From an uncultured Collinsella sp. (GTDB taxonomy: Bacteria > Actinomycetota > Coriobacteriia > Coriobacteriales > Coriobacteriaceae): 43,840 nt of DNA. The stretch covers positions 1 through 43,840 of the forward strand of contig CABQHZ010000002.1 in assembly GCA_902464175.1 (NCBI GenBank). The letters are read 5' to 3'. Positions within the stretch are counted from its first letter, which is position 1. Each line of letters opens with the position of its first letter. This document shows positions 1 through 8,315 of the stretch, in pieces. Made by a program: the position numbers and the translations under genes. The notes under the pieces were generated by a model. That model made no database searches. It was not told where the DNA came from and was given only the letters and a program-made list of their open reading frames with translations.

Positions 1-1912
1 CGGCGTCCAAAAGCGTGCGGCCGCCGTGGTTCTCGAATCCCACAAAGGGCTCGGGCGCCAGGTCGGTCTTGACGGCGACGTTGCCGATCAGGCGGTCGGA
101 GCCGCGCACAGTCTCGGCGGCAATGACGCCCAGACCCTCAATGCGATCCTCGCCCATATAGTACGAACGGCCGAGCAGCTGATAGCTGCCACAGATGGCA
201 AGCAGTGTGCCGCCAACCTCAACATAGGCCGCGACCTTGTCTTTTTGGGCGAGCAACTCGTGTGCCACGGCTAGCTGGTCGCGGTCGGAGCCGCCGCCCA
301 TCATGACGATATCGGCATCGGCCAAATCAAGCGTCTCGCCCATGCGGACCTCGTCCACGCGCACGGGAATGCCACGCCAGGCGCAGCGGCGCTCGAGGGC
401 GATGACGTTGCCGCCGTCGCCGTAGAGGTTAAGGGCATCGGGATACAGGTAGACGATGCGCAGCGGGCGCGAAAGCTCGACTGGCGCGATGCCGACGGGG
501 ACGGCACTGCCATCGGCACACGTTGCAGCGCGGGCAGCAACCGTGGCTGCATCGGTACCCTTCAGCCCATCGAGTTCTTTGACCAGCGGCGGGAAGGCCG
601 TGTAGTTGGCGACGGCATAGAAAGTGTCGTCTGCGGCTTCATCCGCAACGGCGCCAATTGCCTGCGCGACGTCCGAGATAATCGCGGCATCGATGCCGGC
701 GTACTTGAGGCGTACCTGCATGTCGTGCGCACGCGTGCCTCCGGCAAAGGTGACAAGACCCGGCGTGTCGGCGATGCGCTCGAAGTCGACATCGTAGATC
801 CACGAGACATCGTGGCCGTCGGCATCGTTATCGTTTAGGAAGAAGGCGCAGAGCCTGCCACCTGCCGTTTTAATGGACTGGATCTGGCGATCGAAGCCCA
901 CGGGATTCTTGGCCAGGTTGGCCTCGACGGTGCGGCCGGCAATATCCCAGCGGCCCATGCGTCCGCCGGCGGGGACGTAGGCATCGAGCGTGGGCTGCAG
1001 ATGTGCCGCGTCCACGCCCAGCTCGCGCGCCGCAAAGAAGGCGGCGGCAACGTTATAGACCATGTACAGGCCGTTGTAGTGTGTGGCGATGTGTACGGCA
1101 GCAGCGTCGGGCGCGGATCCAAAGACCAGGTCAAAGCCGTAGCCGTCGCAGCCGAGCTCCACGCCCGTCACGCGACGGAGCAGTGCGGGGCGTGCCCATC
1201 CGCACGAAGGACAATGATAGGCTCCGAGCTGGCCGTACTGCACATAGTCGTACTCCAACGGTGCGTTGCACTGTGAGCAAAAACGCGAGTCGCTAATGCG
1301 GTCGGACTCGGTGCCCGTGGCGCCGTCGATGCCAAAGGTGATGCTCGTGTTGGGGACGCGCGCGGCGATCGAGGCGCACAGCGGATCGTCGGCGTTGTAG
1401 ACGAGCGTTGTCGTCGGAGAGAGCTCCAACGCATGGGCGATGACGTCTTGGGTATGGTCGATCTCGCCGTAGCGGTCTAGCTGGTCGCGGAACAGGTTGA
1501 GCAGCACAAAGTACGTCGGTTTGAGCTTGGGCAGGACGCGCACCGTGTAGAGCTCGTCGCACTCAAAAACGCCCACGCGCTTGCCGCTGCTGGTGTGCTT
1601 AAGGCCGCCGCGGGCCTCGAGCAGAGCACCCACCACACCAGGCTCCATATTGTTGCCGGCACGGTTGCACACCACGGTAGCGCCGCTGGCAGCAACGGCG
1701 TCAGCGATGAGGTTGGAGGTGGTGGTCTTGCCATTAGTACCGGTGATCACCACGCTGCGGTCGACCAGGCCGGCGAGGTCGCTTAGCAGCTCGGGGTCGA
1801 TCTTCATGGCGATGCGGCCGGGAAGCACGCCACCCTGGCGTTTGAGGACAGAGCGCAGTCCCCAGCGGGCGATATCGCTCGAGGTGCAGGCAAGAGATGA
1901 GCGGAAGTTCAT
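1..1912 (-). CDS. MurT-GatD fusion protein (lipid II isoglutaminyl synthase), 3' end outside window
   Basis: I checked the frame codon by codon: it is open from the ATG at 1912 to the left edge (637 codons, no stop). The N-terminal part is a Mur ligase: P-loop GTNGKTTT at residues 58-65, NRAGNNMEPG, and a four-cysteine zinc ribbon (C212, C215, C234, C237) as in MurT. A DUF1727-type segment (NDNDADGHDVSW) follows. From about residue 480 the same frame becomes a GatD-type glutamine amidotransferase (YLYPDALNLYGDGGN), with the likely nucleophile C574 in AICGSYQ and the GFENHGGRT motif. MurT/GatD amidate the D-glutamate of lipid II in the cytoplasm; they are usually two adjacent genes. AGGA lies about 8 nt before the ATG. 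The C-terminus, including the rest of the GatD active site, is not in the window. Confidence 0.88.
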   Translation of the reverse strand, partial: MNFRSSLACTSSDIARWGLRSVLKRQGGVLPGRIAMKIDPELLSDLAGLVDRSVVITGTNGKTTTSNLIADAVAASGATVVCNRAGNNMEPGVVGALLEARGGLKHTSSGKRVGVFECDELYTVRVLPKLKPTYFVLLNLFRDQLDRYGEIDHTQDVIAHALELSPTTTLVYNADDPLCASIAARVPNTSITFGIDGATGTESDRISDSRFCSQCNAPLEYDYVQYGQLGAYHCPSCGWARPALLRRVTGVELGCDGYGFDLVFGSAPDAAAVHIATHYNGLYMVYNVAAAFFAARELGVDAAHLQPTLDAYVPAGGRMGRWDIAGRTVEANLAKNPVGFDRQIQSIKTAGGRLCAFFLNDNDADGHDVSWIYDVDFERIADTPGLVTFAGGTRAHDMQVRLKYAGIDAAIISDVAQAIGAVADEAADDTFYAVANYTAFPPLVKELDGLKGTDAATVAARAATCADGSAVPVGIAPVELSRPLRIVYLYPDALNLYGDGGNVIALERRCAWRGIPVRVDEVRMGETLDLADADIVMMGGGSDRDQLAVAHELLAQKDKVAAYVEVGGTLLAICGSYQLLGRSYYMGEDRIEGLGVIAAETVRGSDRLIGNVAVKTDLAPEPFVGFENHGGRTLLDA

Positions 1913-1957
1913 GAAGCCGTTCCTAACATAGATGACATGGTCGGGGCGATCGCGTCG

Positions 1958-3001
1958 CTAAAAGCCGTAGCGGCGCGCAAATTCCTGGGCGAGCTGCGAT
2001 ACATCTTCGCAGGCGTTGGCCCAGGGGGCAAAGTCTGGGGTGTCCGAGATAATGCCGTCGGCTTCCCAAACCGCCTGGTGCGAGGGGTCCCAGGGGTCGC
2101 GCGGCTCGGGTCGGCAGGGAAGATACGGCGTCTGGTACATGGGGTTCAGCAAGAAGAACGCGCCACCCTCGCAACGGTTAGCGAACTCACGCAGCGCGCG
2201 CGTCGCCGGGCGCATCTTGTTTGTTTTGAACAGCAAGATCGTGCGGGCGAGCAGGTACCAAGGAGAGTTTTCGAGTGCGTCTGCCCCCATCTGCTCCTCG
2301 AGCTGGTGGGCCAGGGCAAAAAAGCCGTCCTGGTCTTCCAAGCGGGCGAGGGCGAGCAGCACGGTGCCGGCGGCCCGGGTAGGATAGCCTTCCGCCTTAA
2401 GAACGCGGCGAGCATAGTTAGCGGCGGCGCGGTAACGAGCGCTCGCCATGCACAGCTGCGAGATGGCCTCGAGTGTGTGAAGCCACCCGATAAGGGCCGG
2501 CTCGCTCACGGTAAGGTCCGCTGCGGTGACACCGTCGGCCAAAACATTATTGGCCCAGTAGTGCGGGGCCTCCATATCAAACCCGGGCACGCCCTGTTGC
2601 AGGTAGTCGGCCGTGCTCGTCTCGAGCTTCATCAGGTCGCCCAGGCAGGCGTCGACGGGCGTGTCCGCCAAAATGATGGCGAGCAGCTGGGCATCGACGG
2701 CCAGCGCATCGATGCGGACGATCTTGAGCAGCTCATCACGCATATCGTCGAACAGGCGGTTGCGCGTCTGCTCAAACTCCTCGTCGCTGCCCATGTCCTC
2801 GATGCGATGGAGCTCGTCGAGCAGGTGGCGATGAACACCGGCATAGGACAGCAGCGCCTGAGCATGCTCGGACTGCGCATACTTTTGGGGATTCGCACTA
2901 ATGTCGTTATGGACAAGCTCGCGTGCTGCATCGGTGAGCTCGGGGTGCGACGCCAGATAGGTGCGCTCCAGGTAGGCGGGGATGTAGACGCTCGGATCCA
3001 T
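1958..3001 (-). CDS. Hypothetical helical-repeat (TPR-like) protein
   Basis: A 347-residue soluble protein rich in alanine, leucine and charged residues. Repeated helix-pair patterns (for example SARYRAAANYARRVLKAEGY) look like TPR-type units, but I do not recognise a named family. There is no signal peptide or membrane segment. Its ATG overlaps the TAA of the upstream gene by one base (TAATG), so the two are translationally coupled and probably act together. It ends just upstream of the murT-gatD frame on the same strand, so all three may be cotranscribed. Function unknown. Confidence 0.75.
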   Translation of the reverse strand: MDPSVYIPAYLERTYLASHPELTDAARELVHNDISANPQKYAQSEHAQALLSYAGVHRHLLDELHRIEDMGSDEEFEQTRNRLFDDMRDELLKIVRIDALAVDAQLLAIILADTPVDACLGDLMKLETSTADYLQQGVPGFDMEAPHYWANNVLADGVTAADLTVSEPALIGWLHTLEAISQLCMASARYRAAANYARRVLKAEGYPTRAAGTVLLALARLEDQDGFFALAHQLEEQMGADALENSPWYLLARTILLFKTNKMRPATRALREFANRCEGGAFFLLNPMYQTPYLPCRPEPRDPWDPSHQAVWEADGIISDTPDFAPWANACEDVSQLAQEFARRYGF

Positions 3002-4077
3002 TAGAGGTCTCCTCCCTTAAACGGCAAGCCCTGCTCGGCCGCCCGCAGTATGCGCTCGTCGATCTGGGAGCGCACGATGTCGTTGGTGGCGACCCAGGCG
3101 GCAAAGCTGGCGTTGTCGGGCGCGCCCAGGCCCTCCTGCAGTACCGGCGTCGCCTCGGAGAGTGCAAGGACGAGCTCGTCGGTGGAGCCTGCACTCACGT
3201 TGACGCGGGCATAGACGCCATCGGGAAACTCGGTTTGGAAGTAGAGCGCCTCGGCTGCGTGCGGGCACGAGCGCGCAAGGATACGCAGGTAGTGCTCGGC
3301 ACCCTCGTAGTCCAGCTCGCGCCAGGCTGCGCTCATCAGCGCGATGAGCGTCCACGGGTCCAAGTCACGCTCCGCGTCCTTGGGACGACGGCGCAGCGGC
3401 GTGTTGGCGAGATAGGGGACGGAGTGGGCAGAGCGAAAGCGCTTGAGCTTCTCGGCGGGGTATTCGAGCTTTGCCATGGCAAGCATCGCAGTATGGCGGA
3501 CGCCGGCGGGGTCGTTGGGCGCAAAGTCGAGGCTGCGGTTTGCGGCTTCGAGCGACATGCGGTAGCGGCCGCTAATGAGCGCGCGCGATGCCAAGGCGGC
3601 AAGCCAGCGCAGGTAGGGACGGCGCATAAGGTCGCCTGCGGCTTCACGCTCGTAGGGGTCCTGCGCCGAGGCGATCTTGAGCGCCAGATCATGCTCCACC
3701 TCGTCGCACTTGGACACCAGATACTGCACGTATTCCTCGTTGGATTCGGCGGTGAGGGCGCACAACATGCGCCGCGCATCCCAGTTGGCCGGATCGAGTG
3801 CGGCGGCCTCGCGAAGCATGTTCTCGGCAGCGGCCTCTTCCTGCTCGGCTTGGGCATCGTCGGGGATAAAGGGAATGCGGTAGTCGACGGCCTCGACCAC
3901 CTTGGCAATCAGATGCCCGGCGCGGTCGCGGTCGTGCACGATGAGCGGCGCGGGGTTGCGGGTGAATTGCTCCATCAGACGCTCGACGGCGGGGCCGTCG
4001 GTGAGCGGGATATTGTCGCGGCGCAAGGCCTCAAGAACGAGGCGATGGCAATCCTCTTGAATGGGATCGAATGCCAT
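3001..4077 (-). CDS. Hypothetical TPR-like protein
   Basis: A 358-residue soluble protein of similar character to its downstream neighbour: alanine-rich helix pairs (RYRMSLEAANRSLDFAPNDP is a TPR-like unit) and no membrane segments. I chose the ATG at 4077 because GGAGG sits just before it; an ATG ten codons further upstream lacks a comparable site. The stop overlaps the start of the next gene by one base. The pair may be paralogues that assemble or scaffold something. No catalytic motif is visible and the role is unknown. Confidence 0.75.
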   Translation of the reverse strand: MAFDPIQEDCHRLVLEALRRDNIPLTDGPAVERLMEQFTRNPAPLIVHDRDRAGHLIAKVVEAVDYRIPFIPDDAQAEQEEAAAENMLREAAALDPANWDARRMLCALTAESNEEYVQYLVSKCDEVEHDLALKIASAQDPYEREAAGDLMRRPYLRWLAALASRALISGRYRMSLEAANRSLDFAPNDPAGVRHTAMLAMAKLEYPAEKLKRFRSAHSVPYLANTPLRRRPKDAERDLDPWTLIALMSAAWRELDYEGAEHYLRILARSCPHAAEALYFQTEFPDGVYARVNVSAGSTDELVLALSEATPVLQEGLGAPDNASFAAWVATNDIVRSQIDERILRAAEQGLPFKGGDL

Positions 4078-4107
4078 GGGGCCTCCTTTGCTGCGGTTAG
4101 GGTTCAA

Positions 4108-4577
4108 ATGTCTCTATATAAGGTTCTAGTTTACCCGCATGTGGCACACCGGGGGTGCCGCACTTGGACATGCACCTTTGCACCACGAAGACGGATGTCG
4201 CACAAATGTCGGCACCTTGGACGACTGAGTGGTATCACGGTGCCGCAAACGGTCGATTTTTGGCGGCGAACGGGGCGCATTTTGGAGGGGCACCGTCCTG
4301 CCCGGGATATGTGGTCAACCTTGATAAAACGTTTGCCCAGCTTGGGAGTATGAATGCCCCACAAGGGTCTTCAGGGATAGAAAAAACGTTTCATCATTGT
4401 CGGCTTTAGGTGAATAACTGACCAACCAGAACGGTAAAATAGTGTTTGTCTGAGCGTTGAGACGTTTAGACATCGCGCATTGTCATCGCCGGCAACGCGC
4501 AAAACGGTCCTAACGGAGCCAATCGGGTGCTCCGTTATATACGCAAGTCTAAGAGGGGCTTGTTTAGGAGGCACAGT
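4108..4577. other. 470-bp intergenic region upstream of the iron alcohol dehydrogenase
   Basis: No convincing gene. It separates divergent transcription units and should hold both promoters. Two copies of the 8-bp palindrome AAACGTTT (4327-4334 and 4384-4391) lie 57 bp apart and look like degenerate LacI/CcpA-type operators. A GGTGCCGCA/TGCGGCACC-like GC-rich stretch near 4150-4260 resembles the repetitive intergenic sequence common in these genomes. Confidence 0.4.
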
Positions 4578-5801
4578 ATGGGACGTTTTACCAATCCTCG
4601 CGATCTGTACTTTGGTGAGGGCGCTCGCCACGAGGTGAAGAACCTCAAGGGCAAGAAGGCCATCATCGTTTCTGGCGGCAGCTCTATGCGCCGCGGCGGG
4701 TTCCTGCAGGACGTCGAGAACGACCTTAAGGAAGGCGGTTTCGAGGTCAAGCTGTTCGAGGGCGTCGAGTCCGACCCGTCCATCGAGACGGTCATGAAGG
4801 GCGCCGAGGCCATGCGCGAGTTCGAGCCCGACTGGATTATCGCCATCGGTGGCGGCTCGCCCATCGATGCCGCTAAGGCCATGTGGGTCTTCTACGAGTA
4901 TCCCGAGGAGTCCTTCGATAACATCATCCAGCCGTTCAGCTTCCCCGAGCTGCGTCAGAAGGCTCATTTCTGCGCCATCTCCTCTACCTCCGGCACCGCT
5001 ACCGAGGTCACCGCGTTCTCCGTCATTACCGACTACGCCAAGGGCATCAAGTACCCGCTGGCCGACTTCAACATCACCCCTGATGTCGCCATCGTCGACC
5101 CCGAGCTCACCTACACCATGCCCGCCAAGCTGTGCGCTCACACCGGCATGGATGCTCTGACCCACTGCATGGAGGCCTACGTTTCCACCTGCGCCTCTAT
5201 GTTCACCGACGCCAACGCCCTGCACGGCATCCGCGAGATCGTCGAGTGGCTGCCCAAGTCCTATGCTGGCGACCATGAGGCCCGTCAGCACATGCACGAG
5301 GCTCAGTGCATCGCCGGTATCGCCTTCTCCTCGGGCCTGCTTGGCATCGTTCACTCCATGGCTCACAAGACCGGTGCTGCCTTCGAGAACGGCCACATCA
5401 TCCACGGTGCCGCTAACGCCATGTACCTGGGCAAGGTAATCCAGTGGAACTCCAAGGACCCGCGTGCTGCTGAGCGTTACGCTTACGTGGCCAAGGAAAT
5501 CCTGCACCTTCCCGGCGAGACCAACGAGGAGCTCATCGCTGCGCTCGTCCAGAAGATTCGCGATCTCAACGACCAGCTCAACATTCCGCAGTCCATCAAG
5601 GATTACGCGAATGGTGGCGTGAAGGTCGACGCCGAGAACCCGCAGATGGTTTCCGAGGAGGAGTTCCTCGCCAAGCTGCCCGAGATCGCTGCGAACGCCG
5701 AGACCGACGCCTGCACGCCCGAGAACCCGCGTGAGACCAAGGCTGCCGACTTCGAGAAGATCCTCAAGGCCTGCTACTACGACACCGACATCGATTTCTA
5801 A
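4578..5801 (+). CDS. Iron-containing alcohol dehydrogenase
   Basis: A 407-residue group III (iron-dependent) alcohol dehydrogenase, of the NAD(P)H-linked butanol/propanediol dehydrogenase kind, interconverting aldehydes or ketones and alcohols in fermentation. Visible are the nucleotide-binding GGGSPIDAAK (residues 91-100), the family stretch STSGTATE, and the metal ligands D192 and H196 (DALTHCMEAY), H263 (HSMAHK) and H276 (HIIHG). The ATG at 4578 is preceded by AGGAGG, so I prefer it to an upstream in-frame ATG. A strong terminator follows. The substrate cannot be told from sequence. It is next to two glycerol dehydrogenase genes, which points to reduced carbon/glycerol metabolism. Confidence 0.9.
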   Translation: MGRFTNPRDLYFGEGARHEVKNLKGKKAIIVSGGSSMRRGGFLQDVENDLKEGGFEVKLFEGVESDPSIETVMKGAEAMREFEPDWIIAIGGGSPIDAAKAMWVFYEYPEESFDNIIQPFSFPELRQKAHFCAISSTSGTATEVTAFSVITDYAKGIKYPLADFNITPDVAIVDPELTYTMPAKLCAHTGMDALTHCMEAYVSTCASMFTDANALHGIREIVEWLPKSYAGDHEARQHMHEAQCIAGIAFSSGLLGIVHSMAHKTGAAFENGHIIHGAANAMYLGKVIQWNSKDPRAAERYAYVAKEILHLPGETNEELIAALVQKIRDLNDQLNIPQSIKDYANGGVKVDAENPQMVSEEEFLAKLPEIAANAETDACTPENPRETKAADFEKILKACYYDTDIDF

Positions 5802-5823
5802 TCGACTCTTGTTATCGTAACGA

Positions 5824-5867
5824 GGGGCTCCGCACGTATCTGTACGGAGCCCCTTCTTTTTTCTTTT
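5824..5867 (+). terminator. Rho-independent terminator after the iron alcohol dehydrogenase
   Basis: A 9-bp stem GGGGCTCCG / CGGAGCCCC with a 12-nt loop, followed by a long T-rich tract. Confidence 0.9.
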
Positions 5868-5883
5868 AGAGAATGGGATAGTT

Positions 5884-6984
5884 ATGGCTGCAATTTTCAA
5901 TAGCCCCAGCAAGTACATCCAGGGTCCGGACGAGCTCGCCAAGCTCGGCTCCTATGTCGAGCCGCTCGGCGCTAAGGCCCTCGTCATCGTGACGCCTTCG
6001 GGCAAGAAGCGCGTCGGTGCCAAGATCGAGGGCGGTTTTGCCGAGGCTAAGGCCGAGCTGCTGTTTGAGGACTTTAACGGCGAGTGCTCCAAGGGTGAGG
6101 TCGATCGCCTGGTCGCGCTCGCTCGCGACAACGGTTGCGACATCATCGTCGGCGTCGGTGGCGGCAAGATCCTCGACACCGCGAAGGCCGTCGCCTATTA
6201 CCTGGAGTCCCCGGTTATCATTTGCCCCACCATTGCTTCGACCGATGCCCCGTGTTCGGCGCTTTCGGTGCTCTACACCGACGATGGCCAGTTCGATAAA
6301 TATCTCTTCCTTAAGGCAAACCCCAACATTGTCCTGATGGATACGACGGTTATCGCGGCGAGCCCGGTGCGCCTGACGGTTTCCGGTATGGGCGATGCGC
6401 TCGCAACCTACTTTGAGGCCCAGGCGACGCATGATGCCGACGGCGGCACTTGCGCCGGCGGCAAGGGTGGCATGGCCGGCCTGGCGCTCGCCAAGCTCTG
6501 CTACGAGACGCTTAAGGCCGATGGCGTTAAGGCCAAGGTCGCGCTGGAGAAGGGCGCGCTCACGCCTGCCGTCGAGCACATCATTGAGGCCAACACGCTG
6601 CTCTCCGGTATTGGCTTTGAGAGCTCGGGCCTTGCTGCTGCTCATGCCATCCACAACGGTTTGACGATGCTGCCCGAGTGCCATGGCATGTACCACGGCG
6701 AGAAGGTCGCCTTCGGTACCATCGTCCAGCTGGTACTCGAGGATGCCCCGACCGAGAAGCTCGAGGAAGTCTTGGGCTTCTGCATTGAGCTGGGCCTGCC
6801 GGTCACGATGAAGGAGCTTGGCGTTGCCGAGGTTACGCGCGAGCAGGCCATGGTCGTTGCCGAGGCCGCTTGCGCGCCCGAGGACACCATGTGCAACATG
6901 CCGTTTGAGGTGACGCCCGAGATGGTCGCAAACGCCATCCTGGGTGCCGACGCGCTGGGTCACTACTACCTCATGGATGAGTAA
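5884..6984 (+). CDS. gldA: Glycerol dehydrogenase
   Basis: A 366-residue zinc-type glycerol dehydrogenase of the iron-ADH superfamily, oxidising glycerol to dihydroxyacetone with NAD+ (or the reverse). It has the dinucleotide motif GVGGGKILDTAKA and metal-ligand contexts GMGDALATYFEA (Asp), AAHAIHNGL (His) and YHGEKVAFG (His). Length matches the family. It has its own downstream terminator, so it is largely a monocistronic unit between two dehydrogenase relatives. Its ribosome-binding site (GAGAATGGGAT) is weak compared with those nearby. Confidence 0.9.
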   Translation: MAAIFNSPSKYIQGPDELAKLGSYVEPLGAKALVIVTPSGKKRVGAKIEGGFAEAKAELLFEDFNGECSKGEVDRLVALARDNGCDIIVGVGGGKILDTAKAVAYYLESPVIICPTIASTDAPCSALSVLYTDDGQFDKYLFLKANPNIVLMDTTVIAASPVRLTVSGMGDALATYFEAQATHDADGGTCAGGKGGMAGLALAKLCYETLKADGVKAKVALEKGALTPAVEHIIEANTLLSGIGFESSGLAAAHAIHNGLTMLPECHGMYHGEKVAFGTIVQLVLEDAPTEKLEEVLGFCIELGLPVTMKELGVAEVTREQAMVVAEAACAPEDTMCNMPFEVTPEMVANAILGADALGHYYLMDE

Positions 6985-6996
6985 ATCAAGCTAAAG

Positions 6997-7032
6997 AAGG
7001 GGCAAAGCCAACAGATGGCTTTGCCCCTTTTG
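6997..7032 (+). terminator. Rho-independent terminator after gldA
   Basis: A 13-bp perfect stem (AAGGGGCAAAGCC / GGCTTTGCCCCTT) with a 7-nt loop and a short T run. Confidence 0.85.
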
Positions 7033-7036
7033 CTAT

Positions 7037-7065
7037 GGTGCAAAGGGGTCAGGTTACTTTGCACC
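7037..7065. repeat. REP-like inverted repeat in the gldA / gldA-paralogue gap
   Basis: GGTGCAAAG and CTTTGCACC form a perfect 9-bp inverted repeat around GGGGTCAGGTTA. The GGGGTCAGGTTACTTTGCACC type of sequence resembles REP-like repeats associated with IS200-type (Y1) transposases. It sits in the 5' untranslated region of the downstream gene. Confidence 0.45.
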
Positions 7066-7096
7066 AATCGTTGTTTGATGAAGGGCGGATTCTCGT

Positions 7097-8164
7097 ATGG
7101 CGCTTCCTATGGTTTATGGCGGTCCCGGCCGGTATGTTCAGGGGCCGGGCGAACTTTCGCGTCAGGGCAGGTATTTGTCATGGTTGGGCTGCGCTGCCTA
7201 TGTCTTGTTTGACCAGGGCACCGAGGATCGGCTGTGCAGGCAGATCGTCGATGGATTTCTGGATGAAGATCTAAGCGAGCCGTTCTTTAAAATTTACAAC
7301 GGTCCCTGTACGGAAGATGCCGTTGTCGAAATGGCCAAGGAAGCCCGGGCTGAGTATTGCGACATGGTAGTCGGTATCGGTGGTGGCAAGATGCTCGATA
7401 TCGCTAAGGCCGTTGCGTTTTATGCCGAGCTGCCGTTGTGCGTATGCCCCACGGCGGCTTCGATGGACGGTCCGTGCAGCGCGATTTCGGTGCTGTATCA
7501 CGAGGATGGGTCGTTCGACCGCTACCTGATGCTCGAGAAGAATCCGGACCTGGTCGTGGTCGATACCAACGTGGTCGCGGCGGCCCCACTGCGTATGACG
7601 GTCGCTGGTATGGGCGATGCGCTGGCAACGTACTTCGAGGCGCGTTCGTGCGCCGCGGCGCACGGCACCAACGAGCACGGTGGCGCGCCGGGGCACTTGG
7701 CCCTGGTTGCGGCTCGTGCCTGCTACGACACACTTATGGAGTGCGGTGTCGCTGCCAAGCGCGATCTAAAAAAGGGGCGTACATCGCCGGCGGTTGAGCG
7801 CCTGATCGAGTGCAATATTCTGCTTTCGGGTGTTGGCTTCGAGAGTGGCGGCCTGGCGTTGGCACATGCCATCGCCAACGGTCTGACGATTCTGCCCGAG
7901 TGCAAGGCCATGCATGGTGAGGCCGTGGCGTTTGGCCTGGTGGTGCAGCTTCGTCTGGAGCGTGCACCCGAGCTTGATCAGGTGCTCGAGTTTTGCCAGC
8001 GCGTTGGTCTGCCGACGACGCTCGAGGAGCTAGGCCTTGGCGAGATTTCCGATGCCGACCTGCAGAGTGTTGCAAATGCGGTCTTTAGAAACGAGCGAAA
8101 TATGGCCAACGAGCAGGCCAAGGTGACCAAACAAAAGCTCGTGCAGCTCATGTGCGAGGCATAG
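7097..8164 (+). CDS. Second glycerol dehydrogenase-family protein (gldA paralogue)
   Basis: A 355-residue paralogue of the preceding gldA, sharing its architecture: VGIGGGKMLDIAKA, GMGDALATYFEA (metal Asp), LALAHAIANGL and AMHGEAVAFG (metal His). All three metal-ligand contexts are kept, so it is probably active, but surrounding loops differ and the C-terminus is shorter. Substrate may be glycerol or another small polyol. The two copies look like an old duplication or separate acquisition, since identity is only moderate. No strong ribosome-binding site is seen (GAAGGGCGG, 9-15 nt upstream). Confidence 0.85.
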   Translation: MALPMVYGGPGRYVQGPGELSRQGRYLSWLGCAAYVLFDQGTEDRLCRQIVDGFLDEDLSEPFFKIYNGPCTEDAVVEMAKEARAEYCDMVVGIGGGKMLDIAKAVAFYAELPLCVCPTAASMDGPCSAISVLYHEDGSFDRYLMLEKNPDLVVVDTNVVAAAPLRMTVAGMGDALATYFEARSCAAAHGTNEHGGAPGHLALVAARACYDTLMECGVAAKRDLKKGRTSPAVERLIECNILLSGVGFESGGLALAHAIANGLTILPECKAMHGEAVAFGLVVQLRLERAPELDQVLEFCQRVGLPTTLEELGLGEISDADLQSVANAVFRNERNMANEQAKVTKQKLVQLMCEA

Positions 8165-8315
8165 TTTGGCGCTTGATTGACCTTGTGCAATCGAGGCGGC
8201 GATAGGCCATGGGCTATTTGCCGCAAAGGTGCTCCGCGTGTAATTTGCCCGAGGCGTGGGCCGATAGCGTATCATTATCTCTTGCTTGTTTGCACTGCTC
8301 AGGGAGGGGCCGCGC

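Noticed and set aside
4371..5942. 523-aa minus-strand open frame over the iron alcohol dehydrogenase
   Set aside because: Shadow frame; the plus-strand protein has intact metal ligands and a Shine-Dalgarno.
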